Shown here piece after piece: positions 8,201 through 17,457 of a stretch of 56,195 bases of DNA; the stretch's first letter is position 1; every line of letters starts with the position of its first letter. The notes under the pieces were generated by a model. The model saw only the letters and a program-made list of their open reading frames with translations. It was not told the origin of the DNA and searched no databases. The DNA is from Actinomycetes bacterium (lineage in GTDB: Bacteria; Actinomycetota; Actinomycetes; Propionibacteriales; Nocardioidaceae). Location of the stretch: contig JAEZEJ010000052.1 of NCBI GenBank assembly GCA_023417775.1, positions 1-56,195 of the forward strand, read 5' to 3'. Made by a program: the position numbers and the translations under genes.

Positions 8201-11200
8201 GATGCCTCTTCCTCGTCGTCGCGCAGTCGCTGGCTGATGACCGCAGAGACGCCGTCGCCGCGCATCGAGACGCCGTACAAGGCGTCGGCGACCTCCATCG
8301 TGCGCTTCTGATGGGTGATGACGATCAACTGGCTGTTGGCGCGCAGCTCCTCGTAGATCTCCAGGAGACGCCCGAGATTGGTGTCATCGAGCGCCGCCTC
8401 GACCTCGTCGAGGATGTAGAAGGGGCTCGGCCGGGCCTTGAACAGCGACACCAGGAAGGCCACCGCCACCAGGGACCGCTCACCGCCGGACAACAAGGAG
8501 AGCCGCTTGACCTTCTTGCCCGGAGGCCGGGCCTCGACATCGATGCCGGTGGTCAGCATGTTCGACGGGTCGGTCAGCACGATCTTGCCCTCGCCGCCGG
8601 GGAAGAGCCGGCTGAAGACATGGGCGAACTCGCGCTCGACGTCCTGCCAGGCCTCGGTGAAGACCTGCTCCACCCGCCGGTCGACTTCCTCGACGATCTC
8701 CAGCAGATCCTGACGGGTCTTCCTCAGATCGTCGAGCTGCTCGGAGAGGAACTGATGACGCTCCTCCAGGGCGGTGAACTCCTCCAGGGCGAGCGGATTG
8801 ACCTTGCCGAGCATCGCGAGCGACTTCTCCGCGGTCCTCAGACGCTTGGCCTGCTCCTCGCGAACGAAGGGCACCGGCTCAGCATCCTCCTCCCCCAGCA
8901 CCGGAACGAGCTGGTCCGGACCGTACTCGGCCACCAGTGTCTCGGGGTCGATGCCGACCTCGGCGAGCGCCCGCTCGTGCAGCTGCTCGAGGCGCAGCAC
9001 GAGCTGGGACCGCGCCATCTCATCGCGATGCACCGAGTCGGTCAGCTGCTTGAGCTCGTTCTCCAGATCGCGCACCCGTGTGCGGACCTCGCGGACCTGC
9101 TGCTCGCGGCCGGCACGCGCCTGCTCGATCTCCGTGCGCCGTTGCGCTGCTCTCTCGATCGACACGGCGAGCCGCTGCAATGCGGCCTCGATGCCCTCGA
9201 TCACGGCGGTGGCCGTCTCCGCCTCGCGCCGACGCTGCTCGCGACGCTCCGCCGCCCGCTGCCGGGCCTCGCGCTCCGCGGCCGCGGCCCGCAGCATGTT
9301 CTCGACCTGGCTGGCGAGAGCACGGGCGCGCTCCTCCGCGGTGCGCAGGGCGAGACGGGCATCGGTCTCCGCGCGCCGTCCGGCCGAGGCGGCATCCGCC
9401 AGCTCCTCCAGATGGCTGGTGTCCGGCTCCTCCTCAGGCGCCGACTCGGCCTGCTCGACCCGTTCCTCCAACTCGGCGAGCCCGGCCAGCGCCTCCTCCC
9501 GCGCGACCTTCGCCTGCTCGATCGAGGTCTCCAGCCGCTCGGCCTCAGCCGTCGAGGCGCGCGACGCGGTGCCGAGCTCGCCGAGCTTCTCGGCGACCGC
9601 CGACATCGCGGCATCGGACTCGTGCAGCCGCTCGAGCGCGGCATCCACCGACCGCTGCGCCTCGGCGTGCTCGGCCGTCGACTTCTCCGTCTCGAAGCGC
9701 AGCCGGTCCAGGGTCGCGCCGACCTCGGAGAGCTCGGCCTCGGCCTCCTCGATCGCGGCGGTCACCTCCAGCAGGCTCTGCGTCGCCGACGACCCGCCCT
9801 CGGCGAAGTGCGCACCGAGCCGGTCACCGTCCGAGGTCACCGCGGTGACCTCGGGTGCCGCGGCGACGAGGGAACGTGCGGCAGCCAGATCGGGCACGAC
9901 CGCCACCCGGTCGAGGAGACGGCGCAGGGCGGGCCGGAGCTCGGCCGGAGCATCGACCAGGTCGATGGCATAGGCGGCGCCGGACGGTAGCGAGGGCCAA
10001 TCCCCGGCGAGATCGGGGGCACCGCCCAGGACGATGCCGGCGCGGCCGAGATCATCGCCCTTGAGCCTCTCGATCGCCCCGACGGCCGCGGGTGCGCCGG
10101 ACACCGCGAGCGCATCGGCGGCCTGTCCGAGGGCCGAGGCCAGCGCCGCCTCGTGTCCGGCATGGACGCTGATCAGGGTCGCGACCGAGCCGAGCAGCCC
10201 GTCGACCTCTTCGGAGACCGCCAGCAGTGCGCCGGCGCCGTCCTTGCGGGCGAGGCCGAGTTCGAGCGCCTCCTGACGAGCCCGCAGGGCGTCCTGGCGG
10301 CGCTCGGCCTCGTGCCGACGCCGTTCGAGGGACTTGGCGGCCTCCTCGGCGGCCTCCAGCCGCGCCTCGGCCGTTTCGAGCTCCTCATCGAGACCGGTCT
10401 CCCCCGCGTTGAGTCCGGCGATCTGGCTCTCCAGCGCCGTGAACTCGTGCTGGGCCTGCTCCGCCCGCTCCCGTGCCGCCTGCGCCGCCGTGGTCAGGCG
10501 GCCGATCTCGTCGTCCGCCGCGGCCGCTCGGCTCTTGACCGTGCTGAGTTGGCCGTGCAGCCGGGCGAGACCCTCGCGCCGGTCCGCCGCGGCCCGGAGC
10601 AGACCGGCGATCCGCCGCTCTTCCGCGGTGTAGGTCTCCTCGGCGGCCTTGCGGTCCTCGATGATCTCGGTGAGTGTGCGCTGCGCCTCCTCGACCGTGC
10701 GTTCCAGCTCGGCGTGCTCGTCGCGGGCTCGCCGCGCATCGGCCTCGAGCTCCTCGGGATCACGGCCCGGGACGCGGTCGTCGTCGGCATCGGCCTGGGC
10801 GACGCGCACCCGCTCGCGGGCGAGACCGGCCATCCCGTTGAAGCGTTCGCGCACGCTGGTGAGGGCGTACCAGGTCTCATTGGCGGCTGCGAGCTGCGGC
10901 GCATCGGCGGCGAGAGCCTGCTCCAACTCGCTCTCGGCTGCCCGCGCATCGCGCAGGGCGGTCTCCGTGTCGGACTGGCGCTGCTTCAGGACCTGCTCGT
11001 CGGCGAGCTCGGTCTCGATGGTCGTGGTGGCGGTGACGATCTCGTCGGCCAGCAGTCGCGCCCGGGCGTCGCGGACATCGGCCTGGATCACCGCGGCCTT
11101 GCGTGCCACCTCGGCCTGACGACCGAGCGGCTTGAGCTGACGGCGCAACTCGGTGAGGACATCATTCAATCGAGTGAGATTGCCCTGCGTGGCCTCCAGC

Positions 11201-11742
11201 TTGCGCAGCGCCTTCTCTTTGCGCTTGCGGTGTTTGAGGACGCCTGCGGCCTCCTCCACGAAACCGCGACGTTCCTCCGGGGTCGCCCGCAGGATCGTGT
11301 CCAGCTGGCCCTGACCGACGATGACGTGCATCTCGCGGCCGATACCGGAGTCGCTGAGCAGCTCCTGCACGTCCAGCAACCGGCACGTGTTGCCGTTGAT
11401 GGCGTACTCCGAACCACCGCTGCGGAACATCGTCCGCGAGATGGTGACCTCGGTGTAGTCGATCGGCAGCGCGCCGTCGGTGTTGTCGATGGTGAGGACG
11501 ACCTCGGCGCGGCCCAGCGGGGGCCGACCGGCCGTGCCGGCGAAGATGACATCCTCCATCTTGCCGCCACGCAAGGACTTGACGCCCTGCTCGCCCATCA
11601 CCCACGAGAGGGCGTCGACCACATTGGACTTGCCCGAGCCGTTCGGCCCGACGACCGCGGTGATACCGGGCTCGAGCTGCAGCGTCGTCGACGACGCGAA
11701 GGACTTGAAGCCTCGCAGCGTGAGGGTCTTGAGATACACCAC
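8197..11742 (-). CDS. smc: Chromosome segregation protein SMC
   Basis: ATPase of the bacterial condensin complex, which organises the chromosome with ScpA and ScpB. The 1181-aa protein has the standard build. The N-terminal head has Walker A GPNGSGKSNVVDA near residue 32. Long coiled coils rich in Arg, Glu and Ala surround a hinge around residues 500-660. The C-terminal head has LLSGGERSLVAVAFL and Walker B ILDEVEAALDD. The start reads GTG-GTG-TAT, so either GTG could be used. It is followed by the overlapping thioesterase gene. Confidence 0.97.
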   Translation of the reverse strand: MVYLKTLTLRGFKSFASSTTLQLEPGITAVVGPNGSGKSNVVDALSWVMGEQGVKSLRGGKMEDVIFAGTAGRPPLGRAEVVLTIDNTDGALPIDYTEVTISRTMFRSGGSEYAINGNTCRLLDVQELLSDSGIGREMHVIVGQGQLDTILRATPEERRGFVEEAAGVLKHRKRKEKALRKLEATQGNLTRLNDVLTELRRQLKPLGRQAEVARKAAVIQADVRDARARLLADEIVTATTTIETELADEQVLKQRQSDTETALRDARAAESELEQALAADAPQLAAANETWYALTSVRERFNGMAGLARERVRVAQADADDDRVPGRDPEELEADARRARDEHAELERTVEEAQRTLTEIIEDRKAAEETYTAEERRIAGLLRAAADRREGLARLHGQLSTVKSRAAAADDEIGRLTTAAQAARERAEQAQHEFTALESQIAGLNAGETGLDEELETAEARLEAAEEAAKSLERRRHEAERRQDALRARQEALELGLARKDGAGALLAVSEEVDGLLGSVATLISVHAGHEAALASALGQAADALAVSGAPAAVGAIERLKGDDLGRAGIVLGGAPDLAGDWPSLPSGAAYAIDLVDAPAELRPALRRLLDRVAVVPDLAAARSLVAAAPEVTAVTSDGDRLGAHFAEGGSSATQSLLEVTAAIEEAEAELSEVGATLDRLRFETEKSTAEHAEAQRSVDAALERLHESDAAMSAVAEKLGELGTASRASTAEAERLETSIEQAKVAREEALAGLAELEERVEQAESAPEEEPDTSHLEELADAASAGRRAETDARLALRTAEERARALASQVENMLRAAAAEREARQRAAERREQRRREAETATAVIEGIEAALQRLAVSIERAAQRRTEIEQARAGREQQVREVRTRVRDLENELKQLTDSVHRDEMARSQLVLRLEQLHERALAEVGIDPETLVAEYGPDQLVPVLGEEDAEPVPFVREEQAKRLRTAEKSLAMLGKVNPLALEEFTALEERHQFLSEQLDDLRKTRQDLLEIVEEVDRRVEQVFTEAWQDVEREFAHVFSRLFPGGEGKIVLTDPSNMLTTGIDVEARPPGKKVKRLSLLSGGERSLVAVAFLVSLFKARPSPFYILDEVEAALDDTNLGRLLEIYEELRANSQLIVITHQKRTMEVADALYGVSMRGDGVSAVISQRLRDDEEEAS

Positions 11743-11801
11743 GTCTCCCGAAGCGGCCGGCGGAAGGACTACTGGCTCACCCTAGGGCATGGGGCGGCGG
11801 G

Positions 11802-11823
11802 CCTGCGGCACGCGCGCCGCAGG
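11802..11823 (-). terminator. Hairpin downstream of the 65-aa coiled-coil gene
   Basis: CCTGCGGC (11802-11809) and GCCGCAGG (11816-11823) form a perfect 8-bp stem with a 6-nt loop. It lies 28 nt after the stop of the small gene and before smc. There is no clear U-tract, as is common for actinobacterial terminators. Confidence 0.5.
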
Positions 11824-11851
11824 ACTCCCGTGCGCACGGCACAGGAGGTGA

Positions 11852-12049
11852 TCAGCGCGAAGCGGGTTCGAGCAGCTCGGCGACGTCGTCGACGCGGGAA
11901 CCGAGAGCATCCACCAGACCGTCGTTCTCCACCTTGAGTCGCAGGACCTCGGCCTCGAGGTCGGCGACGCGGCGGCGCAGACGGGCCAGCTCACCGGCAG
12001 CGTGATCATATGACGGGCCTGCCAGATAACCGACGAGCGCTTTGGCCAT
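11852..12049 (-). CDS. Small coiled-coil protein of unknown function
   Basis: A 65-aa protein beginning MAKALVGYLAGPSYD, then a leucine-zipper-like helix: LARLRRRVADLEAEVLRLKV. I chose the ATG at 12049 because AAGGA lies 8 nt upstream; the in-frame ATG at 12064 lacks such a site. Length, heptad pattern and GC3 support a real gene. I do not recognise a functional family beyond a short actinobacterial hypothetical protein. It lies upstream of smc on the same strand, but a hairpin separates them. Confidence 0.75.
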   Translation of the reverse strand: MAKALVGYLAGPSYDHAAGELARLRRRVADLEAEVLRLKVENDGLVDALGSRVDDVAELLEPASR

Positions 12050-12191
12050 GAGTGTCCTTCGCAAGAGTTCAGACGGGTACCGGCAGTCGTGACTGCCATC
12101 GTCCAGTGTCTCACCGGCCTGCTGGGAGGGTCAAATCACCCGGCCGCCGGCCTGACCTCGCCTCGGCGTCACGGCCACTAGGGTGGTGGAC

Positions 12192-12677
12192 GTGTCCGAT
12201 CTCTTCACCTCACCGACCGGCGACTGGACCGCGGTCTCCCCGCGACTCGCGACGGCCCGACGACTCATCGGCGCCGTCTGCGGCGGAGTGCTGCTGCTCA
12301 TCGGGATCGTGCTCGCGATCGTCCTGTGGTGGTGGCTGGGCCTGCCCGTCGCCATCATCGGCCTCGCCATCGCCGCGTGGGTCTGGTGGTGGGCGCCGCG
12401 CAATCGCCGCAGCTGGGGTTACGCCGAGGGCCAGGAGGACTTCGTCGTACGCGGCGGCATCATGTTCCGCCGGCTCGTGGCCGTGCCCTATGGGCGCATG
12501 CAGTTCGTCGACGTCGAAGCGGGTCCGATCGCCCGGCAGTTCGGTTTCGCCACCGTCACCCTGCACACCGCGAGCACCAAGACGGCCGCTGGTATCCCGG
12601 GCGTGCCGACGGACGAAGCCAACCGGCTGCGCAACCGGCTGACCGAGCTCGGAGACTCCGGAGGCGCCGGTGTCTGA
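12192..12677 (+). CDS. Bacterial PH-domain membrane protein (YdbS-like)
   Basis: About 161 aa: two transmembrane helices (GVLLLIGIVLAIVLWWWLGL and a following WVWWW segment), then a bPH2/DUF304 domain with GIMFRRLVAVPYGRMQFVDV. The function of this pair of families is not established; they are often in two-gene operons as here. The start is the GTG at 12192, because a TAGGGT -10 box (12179-12184) ends 7 nt before it and no ribosome binding site is visible, which points to a leaderless mRNA. The GTG at 12183 overlaps that box. The 3' end overlaps the next gene. Confidence 0.85.
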   Translation: MSDLFTSPTGDWTAVSPRLATARRLIGAVCGGVLLLIGIVLAIVLWWWLGLPVAIIGLAIAAWVWWWAPRNRRSWGYAEGQEDFVVRGGIMFRRLVAVPYGRMQFVDVEAGPIARQFGFATVTLHTASTKTAAGIPGVPTDEANRLRNRLTELGDSGGAGV

Positions 12678-14028
12678 GCTGCCACCGGACGATCTCGAAA
12701 GCCCTGATGAGCCGGGAACCCCGGCCGTTCCAGCCGGTGCCCAGACGGAGGGCCGCCGCACCCACCCGCTGACCGCCCTCGTGCAGGGCGGTATCTGGGC
12801 CGGTCTCGGCATCGTCGGCCTGTTCAACGCCTTCGTCAACGGCGACTCCTTCAGCCTCTTCAGCGGCGCCATCGCGGTGGCGGCGGCGGTGGCCGGTGGC
12901 CTGTTGATCGGCCTCATCGCGGGCTTCTTGCGCTGGTACTTCACCCGCTACTTCATCGACGGCACCGAACTGCGCATCGAGACCGGTGTGCTCTTTCGGA
13001 CCTCGCGACGCATCCCCTACGAGCGGTTGCAGTCCGTCGACATCGACGAGCCCTTCCTCGCCCGCCTGGTCAAGCTCTCGGAGCTCCACATGGAGATGGC
13101 CGGCGGAGGAGAGTCACGCTCCACCCTGCGCTTCCTGCCGCTCGACGAGTCTCGTCAGCTGCGCCGCGTCCTGCTCGCCCGCGCGCATGGCGCCGGAGCG
13201 GACGAGGCGGCGACGGTGACGGAGGAACAGCGCGAGGTCATCACCGTCGTCGGCCCCGACCGGATCATCATCGGCACGCTGCTGTCCCTGGACTTCCTCT
13301 TCGCGGTCGCCGCCATCGTCATCCTGTTGATCGTCGGCTTCGCGGTGCCGGACGCCTGGGCCGTGCTCGGCGGCATCATCCCCACCGGCTTCTGGCTCAT
13401 CCAGATCATCGGCAGCCGGGTGATCGCCCAGTGGAACTTCACGCTGTCGCGCGGATCGCGGGGTCTGCGGATCGAACGAGGCCTGCTCTCGCGCAGCTCG
13501 CAGACCATCCCCTATGAGCGCGTGCAGGGCATCGCCGTGGTCGAGCCCTTCATCTGGCGCAAGCTCGGCTGGCAGCGGCTGTCGGTCGACATCGCCGGCT
13601 ACGGCGCCTCGGCCGATGAGGAGAACGGTGTCTCCGACACCACCCTGCTGCCGATCAGCGATCCGCCGCTCGCCCGGGCGGTCGCGGAGGAGCTGATCGC
13701 CGGCTCCGATCCCGATGCCGTCGAGCGCACGCCGGTCTCCCGCCGGTCGTGGGTCTTCGCCCCGATCGGGTACCGCTTCCGCTGGGTGGGCGCGTCCGAC
13801 CGGACCTTCATCGCCCGCGAAGGATGGATCTCCCGGCACACGGATCTGGTCCCTCATCACAAGACCCAGTCGGTCGCTCTCCGGCAGGGCCCCTTGCAGC
13901 GCTGGCGCAAGGTGGCGACGGTCGAGGTGCATACGCCTCCGGGCCCGGTGAACGCGGAGGGCCGCCACCTGGATGCATCGATCGCCCGTCAGATCGCCGA
14001 CGAGCAGATCGCCCGCGCCCCGCACTGA
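12670..14028 (+). CDS. Multi-PH-domain membrane protein (YdbT-like)
   Basis: 452 aa with paired hydrophobic helices and repeated bPH2 (DUF304) domains. Diagnostic segments are GVLFRTSRRIPYERLQSVDI near residue 110, a second copy GLLSRSSQTIPYERVQGIAV near 275, and a third, weaker copy GWISRHTDLVPHHKTQSVAL near 385. It starts at GTG 12670, overlapping the smaller PH protein by 8 nt, so the two are co-translated and probably form one membrane complex. The role is unknown. Confidence 0.88.
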   Translation: MSELPPDDLESPDEPGTPAVPAGAQTEGRRTHPLTALVQGGIWAGLGIVGLFNAFVNGDSFSLFSGAIAVAAAVAGGLLIGLIAGFLRWYFTRYFIDGTELRIETGVLFRTSRRIPYERLQSVDIDEPFLARLVKLSELHMEMAGGGESRSTLRFLPLDESRQLRRVLLARAHGAGADEAATVTEEQREVITVVGPDRIIIGTLLSLDFLFAVAAIVILLIVGFAVPDAWAVLGGIIPTGFWLIQIIGSRVIAQWNFTLSRGSRGLRIERGLLSRSSQTIPYERVQGIAVVEPFIWRKLGWQRLSVDIAGYGASADEENGVSDTTLLPISDPPLARAVAEELIAGSDPDAVERTPVSRRSWVFAPIGYRFRWVGASDRTFIAREGWISRHTDLVPHHKTQSVALRQGPLQRWRKVATVEVHTPPGPVNAEGRHLDASIARQIADEQIARAPH

Positions 14029-14046
14029 TCCATATCTGCCGAGGTG

Positions 14047-15195
14047 CTATCCGCCGGAGGTGGCGTCCTCGGCGGCGGCATCGATCGAGCCGGCGAGCTC
14101 TCGGGAGTCGAGCCAGCCATCGGGCAGATGAACGCGCTTGGGCGATCCCTGCCGTCCCCGCGGGGTGCCGAGCTCGGCGACCGGATAGGGATGCTCGGGA
14201 TCGAGCTCCTCGAGCAGCGTGTCGAGGGCAGCATAGGACGACACCATGCCGAGGTTCTCGCGGATCCGGCCTCCAGCCGGGAAGCCCTTGAGATACCAGG
14301 AGACGTGCTTGCGGAACTCCACGCAGCCGCGCTCCTCGCCGAGCCACTCGCCGAGCAGCTCCGCGTGACGACGCATCACCGCCATCACCTCGCCCAGGCG
14401 GGGCAGCTCCTGCACCGTCTCCCCTGCGAACGCCGCGGCCAGGTCGCGGAACAGCCACGGGCGGCCCAGGCAGCCGCGACCGACGACGACGCCATCACAG
14501 CCGGTCCGCTCGATCATCGCGAGGGCATCGGAGGCCTCCCAGATGTCCCCGTTGCCGAGCACCGGGATCGACGAGACGGCGGACTTGAGCTCGCCGATCG
14601 AGTCCCAGTCGGCCCTCCCGGAGTAGTGCTGGGATGCGGTGCGGCCGTGCAGGGCGATCGCCGCCGCACCGGTGTCCTCGGCGATACGCCCGGCGTCGAG
14701 ATAGGTGAGATGGTCATCGTCGATGCCCTTGCGGGTCTTCATGGTGACCGGGACGCCGTACGGGCGGGCGGCCTCGACGGCCTCGGTGAGGATCTGACCG
14801 AGCAGCGTCGCCTTCCAGGGCAGCGCCGCTCCCCCGCCCTTGCGCGTGATCTTGGCGACCGGGCAGCCGAAGTTGAGGTCGACATGGTCGACACCGTGTT
14901 CGCCGCAGAGGATGCGGACCGCCTCGCCCATCGTGGCTGGATCGACGCCATAGAGCTGCACGGACTTGACCGACTCGTTCGGCGCGAAGGTCAGCATCGA
15001 CAGGCTGACCCGGTCACCCTCGACGAGCCCCCGCGAGGTGATCATCTCGCAGACATAGAGGCCCGCGCCCTGTTCGGCGCACAGCTGCCGGAAGGCCGCA
15101 TTCGTGACCCCGGCCATCGGCGCGAGCACGACCGGTGTCGCGACCTCGACGGAGTCGCCGAGACGCAGAGGTCCGGGCAGCGTGGCGGTGGGCAT
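14047..15195 (-). CDS. dusB: tRNA-dihydrouridine synthase
   Basis: FMN-dependent reductase that converts uridine to dihydrouridine in tRNA. The 382-aa protein starts MPTATLPGPLRLG and has VLAPMAGVTNAAFR (flavin-barrel start). It also has DLNFGCPVAKITRKGGG, holding the catalytic Cys, and GNGDIWEASDAL and GVVVGRGCLGRPWLF for phosphate binding. I chose the ATG at 15195; an upstream in-frame start at 15264 would add 23 residues made from the hairpin repeat. The DusB subgroup is likely but not certain. It is convergent with the PH genes. Confidence 0.93.
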   Translation of the reverse strand: MPTATLPGPLRLGDSVEVATPVVLAPMAGVTNAAFRQLCAEQGAGLYVCEMITSRGLVEGDRVSLSMLTFAPNESVKSVQLYGVDPATMGEAVRILCGEHGVDHVDLNFGCPVAKITRKGGGAALPWKATLLGQILTEAVEAARPYGVPVTMKTRKGIDDDHLTYLDAGRIAEDTGAAAIALHGRTASQHYSGRADWDSIGELKSAVSSIPVLGNGDIWEASDALAMIERTGCDGVVVGRGCLGRPWLFRDLAAAFAGETVQELPRLGEVMAVMRRHAELLGEWLGEERGCVEFRKHVSWYLKGFPAGGRIRENLGMVSSYAALDTLLEELDPEHPYPVAELGTPRGRQGSPKRVHLPDGWLDSRELAGSIDAAAEDATSGG

Positions 15196-15234
15196 GGCAT
15201 CCAGTCTCCCAGCCCCCGCAACCGGAAGCCCACC

Positions 15235-15274
15235 AACCCGTTGAGTGTGGGGGTACTCCCACACTCAACGGGTT
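15235..15274. repeat. Perfect 17-bp inverted repeat (hairpin)
   Basis: AACCCGTTGAGTGTGGG (15235-15251) and its exact complement (15258-15274) surround a 6-nt loop. It starts 39 nt upstream of dusB and its right arm ends 1 nt before the stop of the lipoprotein gene. It could terminate the lipoprotein mRNA, although there is no U-tract, or be a mobile palindrome. The sequence is unrelated to the 68-bp family. Confidence 0.8.
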
Positions 15275-15275
15275 C

Positions 15276-15875
15276 TTACTCCTCGGGGGCGGGAGCGTCC
15301 TCGGCCGGGAGGGTCCAGCGGATGGCGGAGGCGGCGTCGGTGACCTGCAGATCGACCGACTCGACCTGACGGTCCGGCGCCACGAGATAGACCAGGCACT
15401 GCTCGACCTGCTCGCCGGCTTCCAGGTCGGCCGGGAGCGGTGTGGGAGCGCAGGGCTCGAACGACCCGACGATCGAGTTCGGCGTCAGCAGCACCCGGTC
15501 ATCGGTGTGAAGGAAGATCGGCAGCGACGCGGTGCCCGGCGTGCCCGGGCCCTCGTTGACCACCGTCACCCGCACATAACGGGGCGACGAGGCGGCGTCC
15601 TCCTCGCTCAGCGAGAACAGCGAGAAGTCCGCGATACCGCCGGTGTCCACCGCATCGACGGTGACCGTGAGCGCGGTCGCGTCGGCGGCGTCCTCCGGAT
15701 AGGCGACGGTCGCGCTCTCCCCCGGCTCCAGCTCCGTGCCGCCGTCCGTCAAGGTCACGCCCTCGGGCAGCTCCAGGCCCTGGGGCTTCTCCTCATCGTC
15801 GTCACCGCCGGAGCATCCGGCTGCCACGAGGGCGAGCGCCAGCATCGCGCCGACGTACCACGGTGTCCTGCTCAC
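15276..15875 (-). CDS. Secreted lipoprotein of unknown function
   Basis: 199 aa with a lipoprotein signal peptide: MSRTPWYVGAMLALALVAAG followed by the lipobox Cys21. An acidic linker (GGDDDEEK) leads to a beta-rich domain with VRVTVVNEG near residue 105, similar in layout to DUF4352-type extracellular domains. The only other Cys pair (FEPCAP and EQCLVY) could form a disulfide. I do not recognise a specific family. It lies between glyS and dusB on the same strand, 24 nt after glyS, so it may be co-transcribed with glyS. Confidence 0.82.
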   Translation of the reverse strand: MSRTPWYVGAMLALALVAAGCSGGDDDEEKPQGLELPEGVTLTDGGTELEPGESATVAYPEDAADATALTVTVDAVDTGGIADFSLFSLSEEDAASSPRYVRVTVVNEGPGTPGTASLPIFLHTDDRVLLTPNSIVGSFEPCAPTPLPADLEAGEQVEQCLVYLVAPDRQVESVDLQVTDAASAIRWTLPAEDAPAPEE

Positions 15876-15899
15876 GAGGTCAGCGTGCCGGACGGCCGG

Positions 15900-17324
15900 T
15901 CAGGCGCCGACGAGGCGCGCCGCGAGGTAACCCTCGACCTGATCGAGGGCGACACGCTCCTGGTTCATCGTGTCGCGCTCGCGGATCGTGACGGCGTGGT
16001 CCTCGAGGGTGTCGAAGTCGACCGTGATGCAGAACGGTGTGCCGATCTCGTCCTGGCGGCGGTACCGCTTGCCGATCGCCTGGGCATCGTCGAAGTCGAC
16101 ATTCCAGTTGCGGCGCAGCTGCGCGGCCAGGTCGCGGGCCTTCGGCGACAACGCCTCATTGCGCGAGAGCGGGAGGACAGCGGCCTTGACCGGGGCCAGC
16201 CGCGGGTCGAGCTTGAGCACCGTGCGCTTGTCGACCCCGCCCTTGGCGTTCGGGGCCTCGTCCTCGGTGTAGGCATCGACGAGGAAGGCCATCATCGACC
16301 GGTTGAGGCCGGCCGCGGGCTCGATGACGTAGGGCGTCCAGCGCTCATTGTTCGGCTGGTCGAAGTACGACAGATCCTGTCCCGAGTGCTTGCTGTGGGT
16401 CGTCAGGTCGAAGTCGGTGCGATTGGCCACGCCCTCCAGCTCGCCCCACTCCGATCCGGTGAAGCCGAAGCGGTACTCGATGTCGACGGTGCGCTTGGAG
16501 TAGTGCGACAGCTTCTCGGCCGGGTGCTCGTAGAGCCGCAGATTGTCCGGGGTGACGCCGAGGCCGGTGTACCAGGACATCCGCTCGTCGATCCAGTAGT
16601 CGTGCCATTCCTCGTCCGATCCCGGCGCGACGAAGAACTCCATCTCCATCTGCTCGAACTCACGGGTGCGGAAGATGAAGTTGCCCGGCGTGATCTCGTT
16701 GCGGAAGCTCTTGCCGATCTGACCGATGCCGAAGGGCGGCTTCTTGCGCGAGGTGGTCATGACCTGGGCGAAGTTGATGAAGATGCCCTGGGCCGTCTCC
16801 GGACGCAGGTAGTGCAGGCCCTCAGCGGACTCGACGGGCCCGAGGAAGGTCTTGAGCAGCCCGTTGAACATCCGCGGCTCGGTCCACTCGCCGCGCGTAC
16901 CGCAGTTGGCGCAGACGATCTCGGACATCGGCACGGCATCGGGGTCGTCGAGGCCCTTCTTCTCCGCATAGGCCTCCTGCAGGTGGTCCTGACGGAAGCG
17001 CTTGTGGCAGGAGAGGCACTCGACGAGCGGGTCCACGAAGGCCGAGAGATGCCCGGAGGCCTCCCAGACGGGAGTCGGCAGGATCACCGAGGAGTCGAGG
17101 CCGACGACATCGTCGCGACCCTGCACCATGGTGCGCCACCACTGGCGCTTGATGTTCTCCTTGAGCTCGGTGCCCATCGGCCCGTAGTCCCAGGCGGAGC
17201 GGGTGCCGCCGTAGATCTCCCCGCACTGGTAGACGAATCCCCGGCGCTTGCAGAGGCTGATGACGGTATCGAGAACGGAGGCGGGCATCGCAGACTTCCA
17301 ATCCGGCTGGGTGTCGGTGGGCAT
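15900..17324 (-). CDS. glyS: Glycine--tRNA ligase, alpha2 (GRS1) type
   Basis: Class II aminoacyl-tRNA synthetase that charges tRNA-Gly. The 474-aa product has RRGFVYQCGEIYGGTRSAWD near residue 30 and the zinc-binding pairs CLSC and CANC around 110-155. It also has motif 2 FRNEITPGNFIFRTREFEQM and motif 3 GLNRSMMAFLVDAY, followed by an anticodon-binding domain. This is the eukaryote/archaeal-like dimeric form common in actinobacteria. The start is the ATG at 17324; an internal Met13 is an alternative. Confidence 0.96.
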   Translation of the reverse strand: MPTDTQPDWKSAMPASVLDTVISLCKRRGFVYQCGEIYGGTRSAWDYGPMGTELKENIKRQWWRTMVQGRDDVVGLDSSVILPTPVWEASGHLSAFVDPLVECLSCHKRFRQDHLQEAYAEKKGLDDPDAVPMSEIVCANCGTRGEWTEPRMFNGLLKTFLGPVESAEGLHYLRPETAQGIFINFAQVMTTSRKKPPFGIGQIGKSFRNEITPGNFIFRTREFEQMEMEFFVAPGSDEEWHDYWIDERMSWYTGLGVTPDNLRLYEHPAEKLSHYSKRTVDIEYRFGFTGSEWGELEGVANRTDFDLTTHSKHSGQDLSYFDQPNNERWTPYVIEPAAGLNRSMMAFLVDAYTEDEAPNAKGGVDKRTVLKLDPRLAPVKAAVLPLSRNEALSPKARDLAAQLRRNWNVDFDDAQAIGKRYRRQDEIGTPFCITVDFDTLEDHAVTIRERDTMNQERVALDQVEGYLAARLVGA

Positions 17325-17457
17325 TCGCAGGCGTCGTAACGCTCCGCGCCCCTGGCCGCCCTAGCCTACTCGGCATCGATCCGCGCCGGACGCGAACCCG
17401 ATGCTTCACTCGACGCCGGGCGCCCGATGTGATGGTGGACACGCTTTCGCCCTTGAT

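Noticed and set aside
15196..15264. 23-residue N-terminal extension of the dihydrouridine synthase
   Set aside because: It reads into the 17-bp hairpin; the ATG at 15195 gives the usual start of the family.
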